This document shows positions 24,339 through 54,425 of a stretch of DNA of 64,000 bases, one piece after another. This DNA is from Ecdyonurus torrentis. Its lineage: Eukaryota; Arthropoda; Insecta; Ephemeroptera; Heptageniidae. The DNA lies in the NCBI GenBank assembly GCA_949318235.1, contig OX439131.1, positions 39,981,014-40,045,013 on the forward strand, given 5' to 3'. Both the position numbers and the translations under genes were made by a program. Each line of letters starts with the position of its first letter. Positions within the stretch are counted from its first letter, which is position 1. The notes under the pieces were generated by a model that saw only the letters and a list, made by a program, of their open reading frames with translations, was not told the DNA's origin and did no database searches.

Positions 24339-24695
24339 TCACATGAAGCAAAATGTCTATCACGAGCGCCAGCTACATAACGTTCGGGAACGAGATGGTC
24401 ATTCTGCTACATGTGACAAAAAACGAGATAGACATTTTGCTTAGCATGACAAAATATGAGATAGACATTTTGCTTAGCATGACAAAATATGAGATAGACA
24501 TTTTGTTTGCAACAGCATCGACAAGCAATAGTTTCAAGCACTGAACTCTAAGCTATCCAATCAATATGTGTTTTTTATTATCACTGCAAGCAAGATTTTC
24601 ACCGAGGCATAGGACTCTCTTCACGGTGGTAAGGTTCTCGCTGGTGTCCTGTACTCTTTCTTTTATCATACCTAACCGTGATGATTTATTTTACT
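24140..24695. mobile_element. CCAGCAAGG-family element enclosing a repeat-armed hairpin
   Basis: The left arm (ACCAGTAAGAACCTACAT, then TTGCTATAGTATATAGCACAGAG) is degraded. The right arm (GCAAGCAAGATTTTCACCGAGG, ACTCTCTTCACGGTGGTAAGG, then CATACCTAACCGTGATGATTTA) is clear. The hairpin at 24277-24513 sits between them. Confidence 0.6.
24277..24513. mobile_element. Hairpin with tandem AAAATGTCTATCTCG units, copy 1
   Basis: Ends GTTGCAAACAAAATGTCTAT and ATAGACATTTTGTTTGCAAC are perfect inverted repeats. The right arm carries GAGATAGACATTTTGCTTAGCATGACAAAATAT in tandem, while the left arm is partly replaced by a T-run (24299-24337). The loop holds CGAGCGCCAGCTACATAACGTTCGGGAACG. A cleaner copy is at 26869-27042. 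Confidence 0.75.
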
Positions 24696-25360
24696 TAATA
24701 TCAAATATATTTTTAGAACATGTAAGACACTATGTTATAAGATTTAAAGCAAACCATTAAAAAAAAAAAAGGACAGTCTTTGATTGTTGATTCTACAAAA
24801 TTTAGCATACAATATAGGTACTGTATAATAAGCACAGACATAATATTTTAGTATAATATTCATGGTAAAATTTTGACATTTATAAATGGATACATATTTC
24901 TTTTCTTTTATTTATTTAAATTCTTTATTCACACTTTTATCCTGTTTTTATTTACACTTTTTAAAGCAAATTTTATTTAAAATTCTGTTTGGTTTGCTAT
25001 TTGAATGTATTTAATTATATGTATATAATAGCATTTTGTAAGTTGGTTGGTAAACACTTTTTTTAAGAAGTATCCATGTCTTGAATTCAGTATTTTTAGT
25101 ACAGAATTTGATTGATCTGAGATCAGTTTATTAAGTTTATGAACCACCACACTGGAGAAAACAATGTACCAATACAATAGGAAGAACTGGTGACGATGTG
25201 AAGTGATGACAGGAGGGAGAGAAGGAGGGTGTTATTGTAAAGTTACATTGTAATGTTAAAGTATTCACTGTTGCGATGTTGAGGTTGAGGGCTGGTTGAG
25301 TAAAAGATCGACCCCACCAACCAGGGTTTCTAACCCTGGTGAGAGGGGTCGAGGACTGTG

Positions 25361-34259
<8,899 letters not shown>

Positions 34260-35011
34260 TTTTGTGCTAGCTTCTACGTACGCATTGAGAACAATGGTAG
34301 AATCATTGTAGTATCCAGATTAATATTTAATAACAAGCTAAATACCTAATATAGGTTAATTTTCTTGAAAAAAACACAATTTTTTTTATTGTTCAGCCAT
34401 CAATCCAAAATGACAGCTGATCTGACGCGATTGTCCATTCAGTGCTGCCTCTAGTGGTGATTTTGACAACTTGCAACGTAACGAAATAATTTTGTAAGTT
34501 AGGCTTACCTGTGATGCTTAAATGATCAAAAAGTTGCCTATATAGTAAGGCGCTTCTTTTTTTTTTTTTCTTTTTTTTTTGCATTTTTTTTTTTAATATT
34601 CTGATGGGACAAATTTTTTCAATCAATCACAGGATTTTATAAAAATTGCATAATATTGCATGCATTATACCATATTTATTTGGTGTGCCTACAGATCTAC
34701 TCTTCATTATTGGAAAAAAATAATAATATAATAATAATATAAAATAAAACATGCATATTCTGTAACATATAGGCCATACATTTTTAAGGGGTTATAATAA
34801 TTTGTGTCTATTTATTGTTAAATGCTTATTTAAAATTGTCAAGCGTTTTAACTAAAAAATATATCATATATGGAGTCCTATAAATGTTGCTATAAATGTA
34901 GCAAATCTATAATTTAAATTAATTATTTACGTGTGTGCGCATGAAAAAGTCAACTGAATACGCTTCGACGCCATACTGGAGCAATGAATAACATGGCTCA
35001 GCATAGAGCAT

Positions 35012-35064
<53 letters not shown>

Positions 35065-35857
35065 AAAAATTAGCTAATTTTTGCCTCACTATTTTTCTCG
35101 CATATTTATTGGAAACTTAATTCAATCTTTTAACAGCATCAGTTCTCTCAAAAATATTGCTAAATATTTTTAAACTGGTAAAATATGTCAATTTCCCCGA
35201 ATGGCCCATGTTATTTATAGTTTATAGTACTCATATATGGCGGCATATGGTACGCAATTTTATATAAATGCAGCCACACTATAGCTATACGTATAGGCCA
35301 TACATATTTTTAAAAATATTTATATAATTTGTTATGTTTTTTTACTACTAGCTTATTTAAAATTTTCAAGCACAACGAAAAAAAAAAGTCTATCATATGA
35401 GTCCGTAAAAATATATAAAAAGCAAATATGATTATAAAATTATTGTTTATTTAATAATAAATAACATAGAAAAATAATAAACAAACATGTATTTCCTGTG
35501 TAGAAACTTTATGACTATATATTATGCTCTAACACCAAGAATTCCGGTGGAAATGTATATCTTTATATAAAATTGTGGTTAAAGCCATATCTGATATACA
35601 CAATGTGTATATCATTAACCATTACAGTGTACTACATTACGGACATGCATAGTCTGGCAAGAAAAAAAAAATACAATCATAAGAAAGGAAATATATAATG
35701 ACGCAAAAAAACAACCACAATTAAAATGAACCGCAAAGGAAGGTAAGTTTAAGAATGTATAAGACTGTCTGAGAAAGAGAGAGAATTAGTTGTTATTTAT
35801 ACTGCATACGTATAACATATATTGAAGGATTGCAAATACATAATATAATTAACAAAA
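34260..35857. promoter_or_regulatory. Divergent intergenic region between KAT2 and the Pvf-like gene
   Basis: 1.6 kb upstream of both genes, so it should hold both promoters. No specific site is certain. It contains T/A runs (34554-34590), the TAGGGTGTAT-family element near 34955-35240, and AT-rich DNA. The KAT2 5' UTR probably lies within the first 100 bp to the left end. Confidence 0.45.
34955..35240. mobile_element. TAGGGTGTAT-family element, inverted copy split by a T50 run
   Basis: Read on the minus strand it shares GCCCATGTTATTTATAG-like, AACATCAGTT/GATGCTGTTAA, ATATTTTTGAGAG, and on the plus strand ACGCTTCGACGCCATACTGG with 37966-38276. A run of 50 T (35014-35063) interrupts it. The ends are degraded. 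Confidence 0.6.
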
Positions 35858-36171
35858 ATGTTAAACTCGTGGAAATTTCTGCCTATGGCATTATTATATC
35901 TGACAGGTTTATCATTGAGCCAGAAAAATATATTACAGGTATGTAAAATATACAAAATTGCATTTAGATTCTTGTAAAATTTACTTTCATAATTTTTAAC
36001 ATTATTATTATTATTTTATATTTTAGTGACACAATATCAATTTTATTTCAAATCTACTGTATGTTGTATACCAAATTGAATAAAACAATTATTTAGTTTT
36101 TTGTAACTGATAGTTTATTTGTATCACGCCAGATCCGAATTCTCGTGTAAATGTCACTGTTTATAGTATAT

Positions 36172-36203
<32 letters not shown>

Positions 36204-36977
36204 GGTTTTCATTTAAAGGACACAAAAAGTGCAAAATCACTTATGGTACTCTGACTTTTTCTTTTAACAATAAATTGTCAGAGTGTAATGATTATTTTAT
36301 TTCGCTTTATTCAGAATAAAGCGATTTATAAACACTACTAATACACAGTACTTTTTTTAAATAGAAAAATAGCAATGATTTCAGTTATTCAATATTATTA
36401 TTTTTAATTATCGTAATAATTATATACAAAATTATACTTGTACATATAGTTAAATACATATTCCTTTTTTTTTATTATTATTATTATCAATATAAAAATA
36501 TTATTGATGCAACAAATTTCTTGTTCACTGATTACAGGAGTCTGAATTGCAGCCGGGTAGAAGGAACGACATGGCTTACGTTGGTGAATACATTAATGGC
36601 AAGTGAAACATACCATGCTCGATCGTATTTTGTAATCAAGCAAAATTTTAGGTTTGAAATATTACCAAACCAACCCATATACATATATACTTCTGATGTA
36701 GTTTGGTACAAAGGAGACTTTATAAACAATAAAAAAAAATGAGGGGAGAAATGAAGTATAATAGATTTATTCTCACAAAAAGCTTTAGAATTTTAAAAAA
36801 TTGTTTAATTGAATGAAAATTTAAAAAAATTTAGCGAATATACCCTCTAAATATAAAAATTATATTATAAAAAAAAATCAACTCTTTGAGCTTACAATAG
36901 TATTTTAATTAAAAAATTCTATATATATATCTATAATTACATATGATTTGTTTGGTATAAGTAGTATAATATATAGT

Positions 36978-37034
<57 letters not shown>

Positions 37035-39305
37035 TTGTGCTTACAAAAGAAACGCAAATAATCTGATTTCTCATTTCCAGGAGCTTGTACTTCGAAAGCT
37101 CTTCAAAGTTTACCATTACAAATGCAAGCTATTCGATGTAAACCTCGTCCATCTTTAGTTCACGTTGCATCTTCAAACCCTAGCATGATTGTAAGTCAAA
37201 TCACATTCATAATCCCAGTTATTATTGATTATATAATATATACATGTAATGCAATATTGTGCTAATTTCTCATTACAGATGCACCCGCAAGCAGTGATGG
37301 TGAATCGTTGTGAAGGCCTGTGTTCGCATCAAAAATCTTGTATTGCTTCTAAAACTCGTAGAGTTAATTCAACGGTAATAATTTATTTGTTTTTACTTTA
37401 AAATAGATCCATCCATATTCTAAACTATATCAATGTATTTTTATTATTATATCATTATTCTGGTTAAATTTTATTGCTTTTTTTTTCTATAAGCAATTAA
37501 TATGTCAATAAGTATCCCAAAAAAATTAAGCTTGTATGAGAGTGACTTTATAATTAACTTTTACTTTTACCCCCGTAAGTTGTGACACTATAACTATAAT
37601 TTAACTGTAAGCTATTTTGATTGCTGCAACAATTTAAATAAGATCACTAAGGTTTAACTAGAGGTTGTAACCTATACGGCCCATATTAATTATTATTTCT
37701 GGTATAGGCAATTTGGCACGACCCCCAAACAAGACAACAGATGTGCGGCGAGATAGAAGTGGAGGAACATCTCATGTGTAGCTGTCAGTGCGCCGTCAAA
37801 CCTGAGCATTGTAATATGAGACAGGTTAGATTGGATACAATAATTCATTCATGTGTTCATTAAATTTACCGTAAAATCTTCTATCAATATTGATGATCAA
37901 AAATTATGTTAAATTCTCTAGATACATGTTTATTGTCACATTTATGAAAAATCAAAGGCTTTATATAGGGTGTATGCATTTATGTTAAAGTCAACGCCAT
38001 GTTGAATCACTCAATAACATGGGCTGGTATAGGAAATTGACTTATTTTTCCAGTTTAAAAAAAAATACTTTTTCAATATTTTTCAGAGCATTATTGATGC
38101 TGTTAATAGGTTGCATTAGTGTCTCAAGTATCTGAGAAAAATAATAATAACCAAAAATTAACCGATTTCCCAAAGAAAATATAAAAATGAAGTTTATTCT
38201 ATGTTGAGAAATGTCGTTCATTGATCCAGTATGGCGTCGAAGCGCATTCAGTATGATGTCATGCGGATACACCCTATATAATAATATTACAAAATTTGGT
38301 TTAAAAAACGTTTCATGAATTTTACCTCTGGCATGTACAGTACAGTACAGTACGTATTTAGTATAAAATTCTGGTAGATTTGCTTGATTTTAATATTTTT
38401 CAGTAAATATCTATAAGTGGTGTCACTCATTATGCGTATCAAAAATGTAATAATTTTATGGTATTTGATATAAAATAATAATTTTAATGTGTTAAATTTA
38501 GTTATTTATAAAGGGGTAGTCAACGATGTTTTTTTTAATATAGTGATCATCGAGTTATTAAACCTCCCGAAAACGCGATCTCAAAATTTTAGCGCTGAGA
38601 GCAAAAGTCGTTAAGCAACCCCGAACCTACGCCACAGCTACAACCTGCTCTCACGCTAGCTTGGCGCAATTGAGAGTTACTCTTATCTTTGCAAAAATTA
38701 TTTTTCTACATATCTGTAGAGCGAGAGCAAATATTTGAGTAACTCACGCTCAGGTCAAACTAGCATGAGAACAAAGTTGTAGCTGTGACGTAGGTTAGGG
38801 GTCGTTTTACAGCTTTTGCTCTCACAAGTCAGTGCGTTATTATTTAAAATTTTGAGGTCACGTTTTCCGGAGGTTTAATAACACGATGATCACTATTAAA
38901 ACAGCCATTGTTAACTATCCCTTTAATGATAAATAATCCTCTAATTCTCACAGGAGTATAAGTCACGGCTGTGCATGTGTCAATGTAATAATGAGGCTGA
39001 AATGAAGGAATGCATGGAGTTGGACCGTTTCTGGAACAAAAAGACGTGTCGCTGTGAGTGTCAACAAGTTGATCAATGTAGCACTGGCTTTGAGTGGGTC
39101 CCCACTTTGTGCGGGTAAGATTAATACTTTATTTTATTTTGAGTTATTCAATATTAAAATTTATGCAACGATTCTTCGATAAAATAAAAAAATTATTACT
39201 TTACTCTATGCAGTAATATATCGTTGATATTTGTGTCTTCATTATTATATTCTTATTAATTTCTTATAATATACAGTAATATAAGAAAACTTAATTGTTA
39301 CTTGA

Positions 39306-39382
<77 letters not shown>

Positions 39383-39773
39383 TATTATACTACACAAGAG
39401 TAAAATATTGAATTTCCCCATTTTTACGTCTGTCTCGTAAATTTTTGGATCTTAGCATATTTTGATCGTTTACACGTTACTTTACTTACATAAATAATGC
39501 ATTACCAATATTTCTACATTTTATGTTTAGGTATTGTAAGTTCGTACCGTACCAATTTGACACTAGCATTAAATTTTAATAATACTTAGTTGTAAAATTA
39601 ACCTGGAATATACTGTAAATAAAAATAAACAAATAACTTAAATTATATTCAGAATATTCATTAAACTTTTATTTTTTAGTTGTGCTCGCATGGTGATGAT
39701 GGAGAAAGAAAATTTAAATGACGTGAATAATAATAAACAGTTTGAAGAGAGCAGTGAAGAATATCAGAATTAA
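35858..39773 (+). CDS. Pvf: PDGF/VEGF-related growth factor (Pvf-like), secreted
   Basis: Coding exons: 35858-35938, 36538-36583, 37081-37190, 37279-37374, 37708-37824, 38954-39114, 39680-39773. GT-AG, phases match, total 705 nt (234 aa). AATAAA is at 39808-39813. Residues 1-21 are a signal peptide (MLNSWKFLPMALLYLTGLSL, probable cut near SQ). The cystine-knot PDGF/VEGF domain spans about 60-140. Knot cysteines by alignment to VEGF are C62 (RCKPRPS), C90 and C94 (NRCEGLC), C100, and C135 and C137 (EHLMCSC). A Cys-rich tail of residues 139-205 contains a C-x11-CxCxC motif (CMELDRFWNKKTCRCEC), as in VEGF-C/D and insect PVFs. The usual VEGF inter-subunit cysteines appear absent: the CGGCC position reads CEGLC. 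Known role of the family: ligand of PVR-type receptor tyrosine kinases in blood-cell migration and survival. Introns carry a GA repeat and several MITEs. Confidence 0.93.
36982..37029. repeat. (GA)n microsatellite
   Basis: About 48 bp of GA repeat, ending 52 bp before the acceptor of Pvf-like exon 3, so length changes here could affect the polypyrimidine region. Confidence 0.95.
37570..37682. mobile_element. Short inverted-repeat element, CCCGTAAGYTG family, copy 2
   Basis: CCCCCGTAAGTTGTGACACTA at left, GAGGTTGTAACCTATACGGCCC at right, sharing AAGGTTTAACTAGAGGTTG and TTTTGATTGCTGCAACAATT with 3315-3435. It ends 25 bp before the acceptor of the exon at 37708. Confidence 0.65.
37966..38276. 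mobile_element. TA-flanked MITE, TAGGGTGTATGCAT ends, complete copy
   Basis: Ends TAGGGTGTATGCAT and, inverted, TAGGGTGTATCCGCAT, with TATA on both sides (TA target duplication most likely). 311 bp. The CRE octamer of the sister copy is TGATGTCA here. In an intron of the Pvf-like gene. Related copies at 25725-26215 and 34955-35240. Confidence 0.82.
38512..38930. mobile_element. Long foldback MITE, AAAGGGRTAGT ends
   Basis: The left end AAAGGGGTAGTCAACGATG and right end, inverted, AAAGGGATAGTTAACAATGG begin long inverted arms that include GTGATCATCG, TTATTAAACCTCC, GAAAACG/TCACGTTTTCCGG, GAGAGCAAAAG, CTACGCCACAGCTACAAC and TTGCTCTCGC. The right flank is TTAA and the left TATAAA, consistent with a decayed TTAA target site. 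In an intron of the Pvf-like gene. Confidence 0.75.
39309..39373. repeat. (TA)n microsatellite
   Basis: About 65 bp of uninterrupted AT dinucleotide in the last intron of the Pvf-like gene. Confidence 0.95.
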
Positions 39774-40276
39774 TTAGATTTGACCTTGAAATATAACTGC
39801 ATACAGAAATAAAAATATATTGGAGAAACTAAATTTTACAAAATTTATTATATTTGAAATCTACATTGAAATTTCAAGCGTATTATACTCTGTAAATGCT
39901 TAAATCACAAACGTATCGTTATAGATATTATTGGCCTAATATAAATAATTAAAAATTATGCTAGAAATACGCATAGCATAGTTCTTTAAGTTTTATTTTA
40001 ATTGTAAAATTTCTTTAGTAATTAATATTTTATCCACAGTATCTTCATATTTCTCTTTATAACGAAGAGGGTAATCGACGTGGTGTGAAAATAGTCTAAT
40101 AAAGAGGAACTTTATTTTGATAACAATTATTCTTTCTATACGTTATTTATATCCAGAAAAACTAATACTTTAATTTTCAAATGAAATTGAATGAATAAAA
40201 AAAAATCCAAAAATAATAATAATAAATTTAATATTTAAATATTTATTTTATAAAAAAAAAATCTGATTTGACTTAA

Positions 40277-40602
40277 GGGAATAAACCAGAGAAAAACATA
40301 CCCATTTATACCACAAAACACAAAACACTTACATAAATAACATAAGTTTGTCTCAAAACCCCGTAGCAGTGATCAGAAATTTAGATTTATGCAACCCTCA
40401 CAACATTTTCATACTAATTTTTGCATGTTTCTGACGTCATAAACATGAATAGTCACGCAAATGGCATACTTTACAGTATTTTAACGTTCTCTCTTGGGGC
40501 TATACATTAACATTCTGGTAAAAATTGTAAACAGGTTTGAAGATCCCATTTCGTGTTTATTCATTCAAAAGTACACTATGTTGTTTTACGTGGTCTATGG
40601 CT
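40277..40602 (-). mobile_element. TTAA-flanked MITE, AGCCATAGACCAC family, copy 2 (inverted)
   Basis: Flanked by TTAA at 40273-40276 and 40603-40606. Reverse orientation relative to 31968: starts GGGAATAAACCAGAG and ends GTGGTCTATGGCT. Contains TGACGTCA at 40432-40439 and CAGTGATCAGAAA. Confidence 0.92.
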
Positions 40603-41105
40603 TTAAACTAAACGTTGGCTCTAAAATTGAATCTTCAAATTTAAATGACATTATCTTTAAAGTGGAATAACATGTAAAAAATATTTGATCGTGTTTGCAT
40701 TGTGTTTGACATAGCTAAACGTTTAAGTAACATTTCAGCTTTACTTCATCTTAATTTATATATTTCGCGACCTTTTAGTTTGTGAGATATTAGCCGGTCA
40801 CCTACTCCCGTATTAATTCTTTTTATATTTATCTTTTATATGTTTGTTTTTTTAATGTTAAGAAATGATCAAAATTTGTTGTACAAATTTTTCACATTAA
40901 CTATTTTCGGATGTTAAATCATACATACTTATATATGTACAGAATACAATAAACAGAAAATGCTGTTGTAGAGTATATATACATTCTTTCTTTTAAATAA
41001 TTACCCAAATTAGCACGTTAAAATATTACATATTAAATATATATGTATTTTGAAGCTTTACCTTTGTATGTATATAATTCTATATGAATGAAACTTAAAA
41101 CGAAA

Positions 41106-41391
41106 TGGTCACTCTAAAAATTAGTGCATTACTTTAGTTACAAAATCCTAATTTTTTAAGATAATCATTTTTAAGTTATTATGAGTAGCTAAAATAATGC
41201 ATTTTAGCAAATTATTAAAAATAGGTAATTTAATTTAAAATAGCTTTAAAAAACTTGAAACAACTTAAATTAACTATTTTTAATAACTTGCTAAAATGCA
41301 TTATTTTAGCTACTCATAATAACTTAAAATTGATTATCTTAAATAAGTTAGGATTCGTAACTAAAGTAATGCATCAGTTTTTAGAGTGGTC
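41106..41391. mobile_element. Long AT-rich palindrome, CACTCTAAAAA ends
   Basis: Left GGTCACTCTAAAAATTAGTGCATTACTTTAGTTAC is inverted at right (GTAACTAAAGTAATGCATCAGTTTTTAGAGTGG-type). The inner arms ATAACTTAAAATTGATTATCTTA and CATTATTTTAGCTACTCATAAT also pair, giving arms of about 130 bp. No clear target duplication. Confidence 0.75.
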
Positions 41392-41998
41392 ATATGACTT
41401 TCAGACGACTTTAGGCTGAAAATAGAACTTAACACCTCCACAAGATCTGTCAACCGTATTCCACCTACGTTAAAAATATTATCTACGTGTTTTCCTTGTT
41501 AAGAGAGCAATATTTATAAATATAACACCAAAGTGAATTGAAGAATCATTATATAAAGTCTATAATAAGTTCTAAATTTATCATAAAACAATAATAATTA
41601 TTATCTTACTGTAGACTGGACTTTTAGCAGATAAAATACATATTTTATTCAGTTTGTGGAAATAATTAATGAAATTTAGTATATCATCTGATTAAAATCC
41701 TATATATAGTATTATAAAGCCTCATGGTGTTTTCTCATCTCTCTATCACGCACCCACAATGTAAAGTATAAAGCAGAAAATATATTATATGTATGCTTTG
41801 AGTCAAAATCAAAGCTTATGTATAATTCTATAATAAAAGCTTTTTGTGTATGTATGTGTATAATATAACGTGATACTAAAATATAATCCTTCTCACACAC
41901 ACTAACTATATAAGCATTTAGCAATTATACAACCACATTTCAAATATAGCGGTGCTTCTCTAGGGAAAACAAGACATCGTGATGACTTTAATTTGCAG

Positions 41999-41999
<1 letters not shown>

Positions 42000-42071
<72 letters not shown>
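42000..42071. repeat. (TA)n microsatellite
   Basis: About 70 bp of AT dinucleotide in intergenic DNA. Confidence 0.95.
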
Positions 42072-42075
<4 letters not shown>

Positions 42076-42524
42076 ATTCAACTACAGAGAATATAATATA
42101 GTATAATTTAATGCACATAAAATTAATTTATTTATGTAATTATTCCATGTATTTATGAAATACTTGAACTTTAAAAAAATTCAAATTGCTCTTGTAATTT
42201 TAAATATAATTGTTATTTTTTTTTATATCAAATAGCATAGCGGATATAAAATACTGTATAGTATTTTGAAAATTAATAATTAAGTAGGAACTTTGAAACA
42301 CGATTTGTTTACTTTACTTCCAGATTTTTCCCCCCTATTATTATTCTTTGAAAATGATAATATACGTAAGAAAAAAAGTATAAGGTCTTATCTATTATAT
42401 GATCCTGAGTATATATAATATCATTGATGTATCGTATATATGTAATATCAAAAATGATATTATGTAATAAAGATGAATAATATTTCGTTATATAATATTC
42501 TACACAGCAAGAGCAGCACCATGG

Positions 42525-42636
<112 letters not shown>

Positions 42637-43661
42637 GTGTCATACAGTATTCATCTTCTCTTTACGTAATAATATAACACAGGAAGAAGAAAATCTATCA
42701 TCTGTATAGTTACATATAATATAAGCTACTGGTCTTTTATGCGGTTCACTGGATCTGATCCGATTAACGCTGTGATCCACGTGCACACAATACCCCCCTC
42801 CTACCTCACCACCCCACAGCCAACCCGCTCTATATACTCATCTTTTTTACCCGCTGTTACCTTTTGCTTGCCTTACCGACTCTCTTTTTTTGCTTTTATA
42901 CTTTAAATCCATCCGACCTCTCACCGTAATATAGCTTTTATCTTGCTTCACTGCAGTTTAACTCTATTTCTATACCAATTAGTGTTCAAAATTTTACCAA
43001 CATATAGATTTTATTTTATATATATAAATATATAATAATATTATTTAGCTTTAATATATAGTTAAATTCATATAGTTTTCAAACATTTCCTTCAATTGCT
43101 TTTAGCTTTTATTTCTGTTATGCTCATTTATACGAATTTTATCGTAATTCATTAAGGGATACGCCAAAAGGCAGATAAATTTATTGTATTTTATGTATTG
43201 TGTAATATAATATAATATATATATATATATATAAAGTATAATATATATTTATATATTTATATTGATAAAAAAAAGTAGTATTAGAGTTGTCATCATAGAA
43301 GTAATGGGTAATGGGGCAAATATAATTAAACGCTATAATTTTATTCTGTTTCAAATATACGTTCAAAGTAAGAATTCTCAGCACGTGTCAGAAAAATATA
43401 AGGTCTTCAATTTAGTCATCCAACACAATTCACAATTAAAATTTATTTTTATGTGTAAAACAAATGTTTTCCGGGTAATGATGAAGTTTGTATTGACTCT
43501 AAAATGAGGTTGATAAAGCTCGGCACAGCATTGTCACCACAGCGAAGCGACAAGTTGTTATCTTGCGGAAATGACGTTCCATCATTTTACATCACCATTC
43601 TGTACCAAAGCCAGCAACCTATAGAAACTTCACACGTAATAAGCACTCAACTGTGGTTAAT

Positions 43662-43694
<33 letters not shown>

Positions 43695-44061
43695 CCATCA
43701 AAATGTTGTATTTTCTGTGAAATCTCAATATTATTATGTAGTACCATCATATCATCAATTGTTATACAATATTTTTAATCATCATAGTTAAGGAAATGCA
43801 ATTATATAGGTAATTTTTAGTTCTTTTTTAATCAGGAAAAATATGTTTCCCACCAAAAAAAAAAGTATATTCATCTAAATTTGTGTTGATTTTCATTATT
43901 ATTATTTAATCAATTTTAAGGGGAAGGGTCAGAGGTTACAAACCATCTCAATTTATTTCCTTCTCTTTAAATTTGATCCCAAATAATTCTAATTTAGAAT
44001 TTTACATGGTGACACCTCATTAGTTTTATATATTTGGGGTTTCTCTTTAAAGTACTGTATT

Positions 44062-44142
44062 GTTCGCATGTAACGTAAAAGTTACGTGCTTCGACGCGCG
44101 TCTCAACACACGTAACTTTTACGTTGTTGCATGCGAACAGTG
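44062..44142. repeat. Short hairpin, TTCGCATG...AACGTAAAAGTTACGTG arms
   Basis: TTGTTCGCATGTAACGTAAAAGTTACGTG and its inverse CACGTAACTTTTACGTTGTTGCATGCGAACAGTG enclose a CG-rich loop (CTTCGACGCGCGTCTCAACA). The arm is itself partly palindromic (CGTAAAAGTTACG and inverse). MITE-like, no relative seen in the window. Confidence 0.7.
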
Positions 44143-44720
44143 CTTGGTCCAAAGTACAAAAAAAGTTTTAGTTAACATGATACATCTTTATTATTATTAT
44201 CAGCTAATTACTATTTCTGACACATTACCTTAATGTATCAACTCTTTTAGTTCCATGTTGATAATAACGCAATAATTTTTAACGAAAATGACAAATTTTT
44301 AAGCGGGGAAAAAATGCTAGCAGTTCGCCAATATATATATAATAAATTTGTATGAAAATTGGCCACTACCGCTTTTTACTGTAGATGTTTATTGCTTATG
44401 CTATAGTAAAAGAGGGGTTGACTTGTGTTATATATTTTGTAAAATAAATTTTGTACCTAAATAAGAACTAAATTATTATTTAACATAGTTAAAATTGAAT
44501 GTTAAATTTTCCATAGAGCAAGGTGTATCTCGATGTTTCCGCTTGGCAAATCGAGTTGTTTGTTGTGACGTAAGCAATGCAGGCACGGAAGTCGAGCACG
44601 TCTCTATAATATGATTAGAGCACCCGCGTTTTCATCTGATTTGCTTGCTTGGCTCTGCCGCTTGCTACTCTCGCTCACTCCATTTACCTCCTCTTTTTGC
44701 AAAAAGCAAAAGGGTGAGTC

Positions 44721-44723
44721 TGT

Positions 44724-44756
<33 letters not shown>

Positions 44757-44757
44757 T

Positions 44758-44788
<31 letters not shown>

Positions 44789-44790
44789 TT
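44721..44790. repeat. Imperfect (TC)n microsatellite
   Basis: CT dinucleotides with a few G and TT interruptions, about 70 bp. Confidence 0.95.
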
Positions 44791-45596
44791 CGTTCACACT
44801 CACACACTGTCTTTCTGTTGTAAACCAACTGAGTATAAAATTTTCACAGTTGAGTTTATTATTTTCAAATATATATATATATAATATAATATAAATTCTA
44901 AGTTTTAATAACATACAAGATGAGAATTTAAATAATGATTTAAATAATCCTATCGAAGAATTATAGAAATTATTCATAAATTAATTTAAATATACTATAC
45001 TCTCATATTTTCTTGGTGATAATTATTTTGAATTATTTGTGTGTGAAAGATTGAGTTTTTAATATATAATATTGATTTCATACTTCTTTATCCCATTTGT
45101 ATGTCAAATGTATTAATTGCCTTTTTTTTTAATGACATGGTAATATGATAAAATTGTATTACAGTTAAAGATTGATTCTTTGTAATTCGAATACTTTTAA
45201 TAAGTTTAGGATTTTGATAAGGATAAATACTAACAATAAGAATGAAAAAATTTTAAACGCGTGTCAAAATTTATTATTTGCAGAATACATTAATAATAAT
45301 AACCAAATTAAATAATTTCCATCATGTTAAAATATTTCAATCTCCATTTCCATCTCAATTTTTTTTTTTTTTTTTTTTTTAGGCTTCATAATTATGAATA
45401 AAATGACACGTGTTCGGAACTTAATCATTTTTTGTAAGAAGTTTTTTTTATTCTTCCAGCATTTGGAAATTTTTAAAATCTAAAATATGGTTACTTTTTA
45501 AAATATAAAATAAACGAGATATAAAAATATTTGACGAGTTATTCTAAAATTATATAATTATTTTTATATATTAATATAGATTATAATTAAATTAAT

Positions 45597-54400
<8,804 letters not shown>

Positions 54401-54425
54401 GTTGATAGCTGGATGTTCTGATAAA

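Larger units (their letters stand above)
22133..25360. other. Intergenic region between the unnamed gene and KAT2 (convergent)
   Basis: No coding exon recognised. AATAAA at 22340-22345 is the likely 3' end of the plus-strand gene, and AATAAA on the minus strand near 24972-24977 is a candidate for KAT2. It contains C-runs (23087-23100), a half-copy of the CCAGCAAGG family (23735-23830), and the nested element at 24140-24695. Confidence 0.6.

Noticed and set aside
24353..24544. CRISPR-like array from repeated ATAGACATTTTGC units
   Set aside because: Eukaryotic DNA; the units are inverted between two arms and spacers are near identical, so it is a repeat-armed hairpin.
44604..44828. Arg-Glu repeat protein
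   Set aside because: TC microsatellite read on the minus strand.
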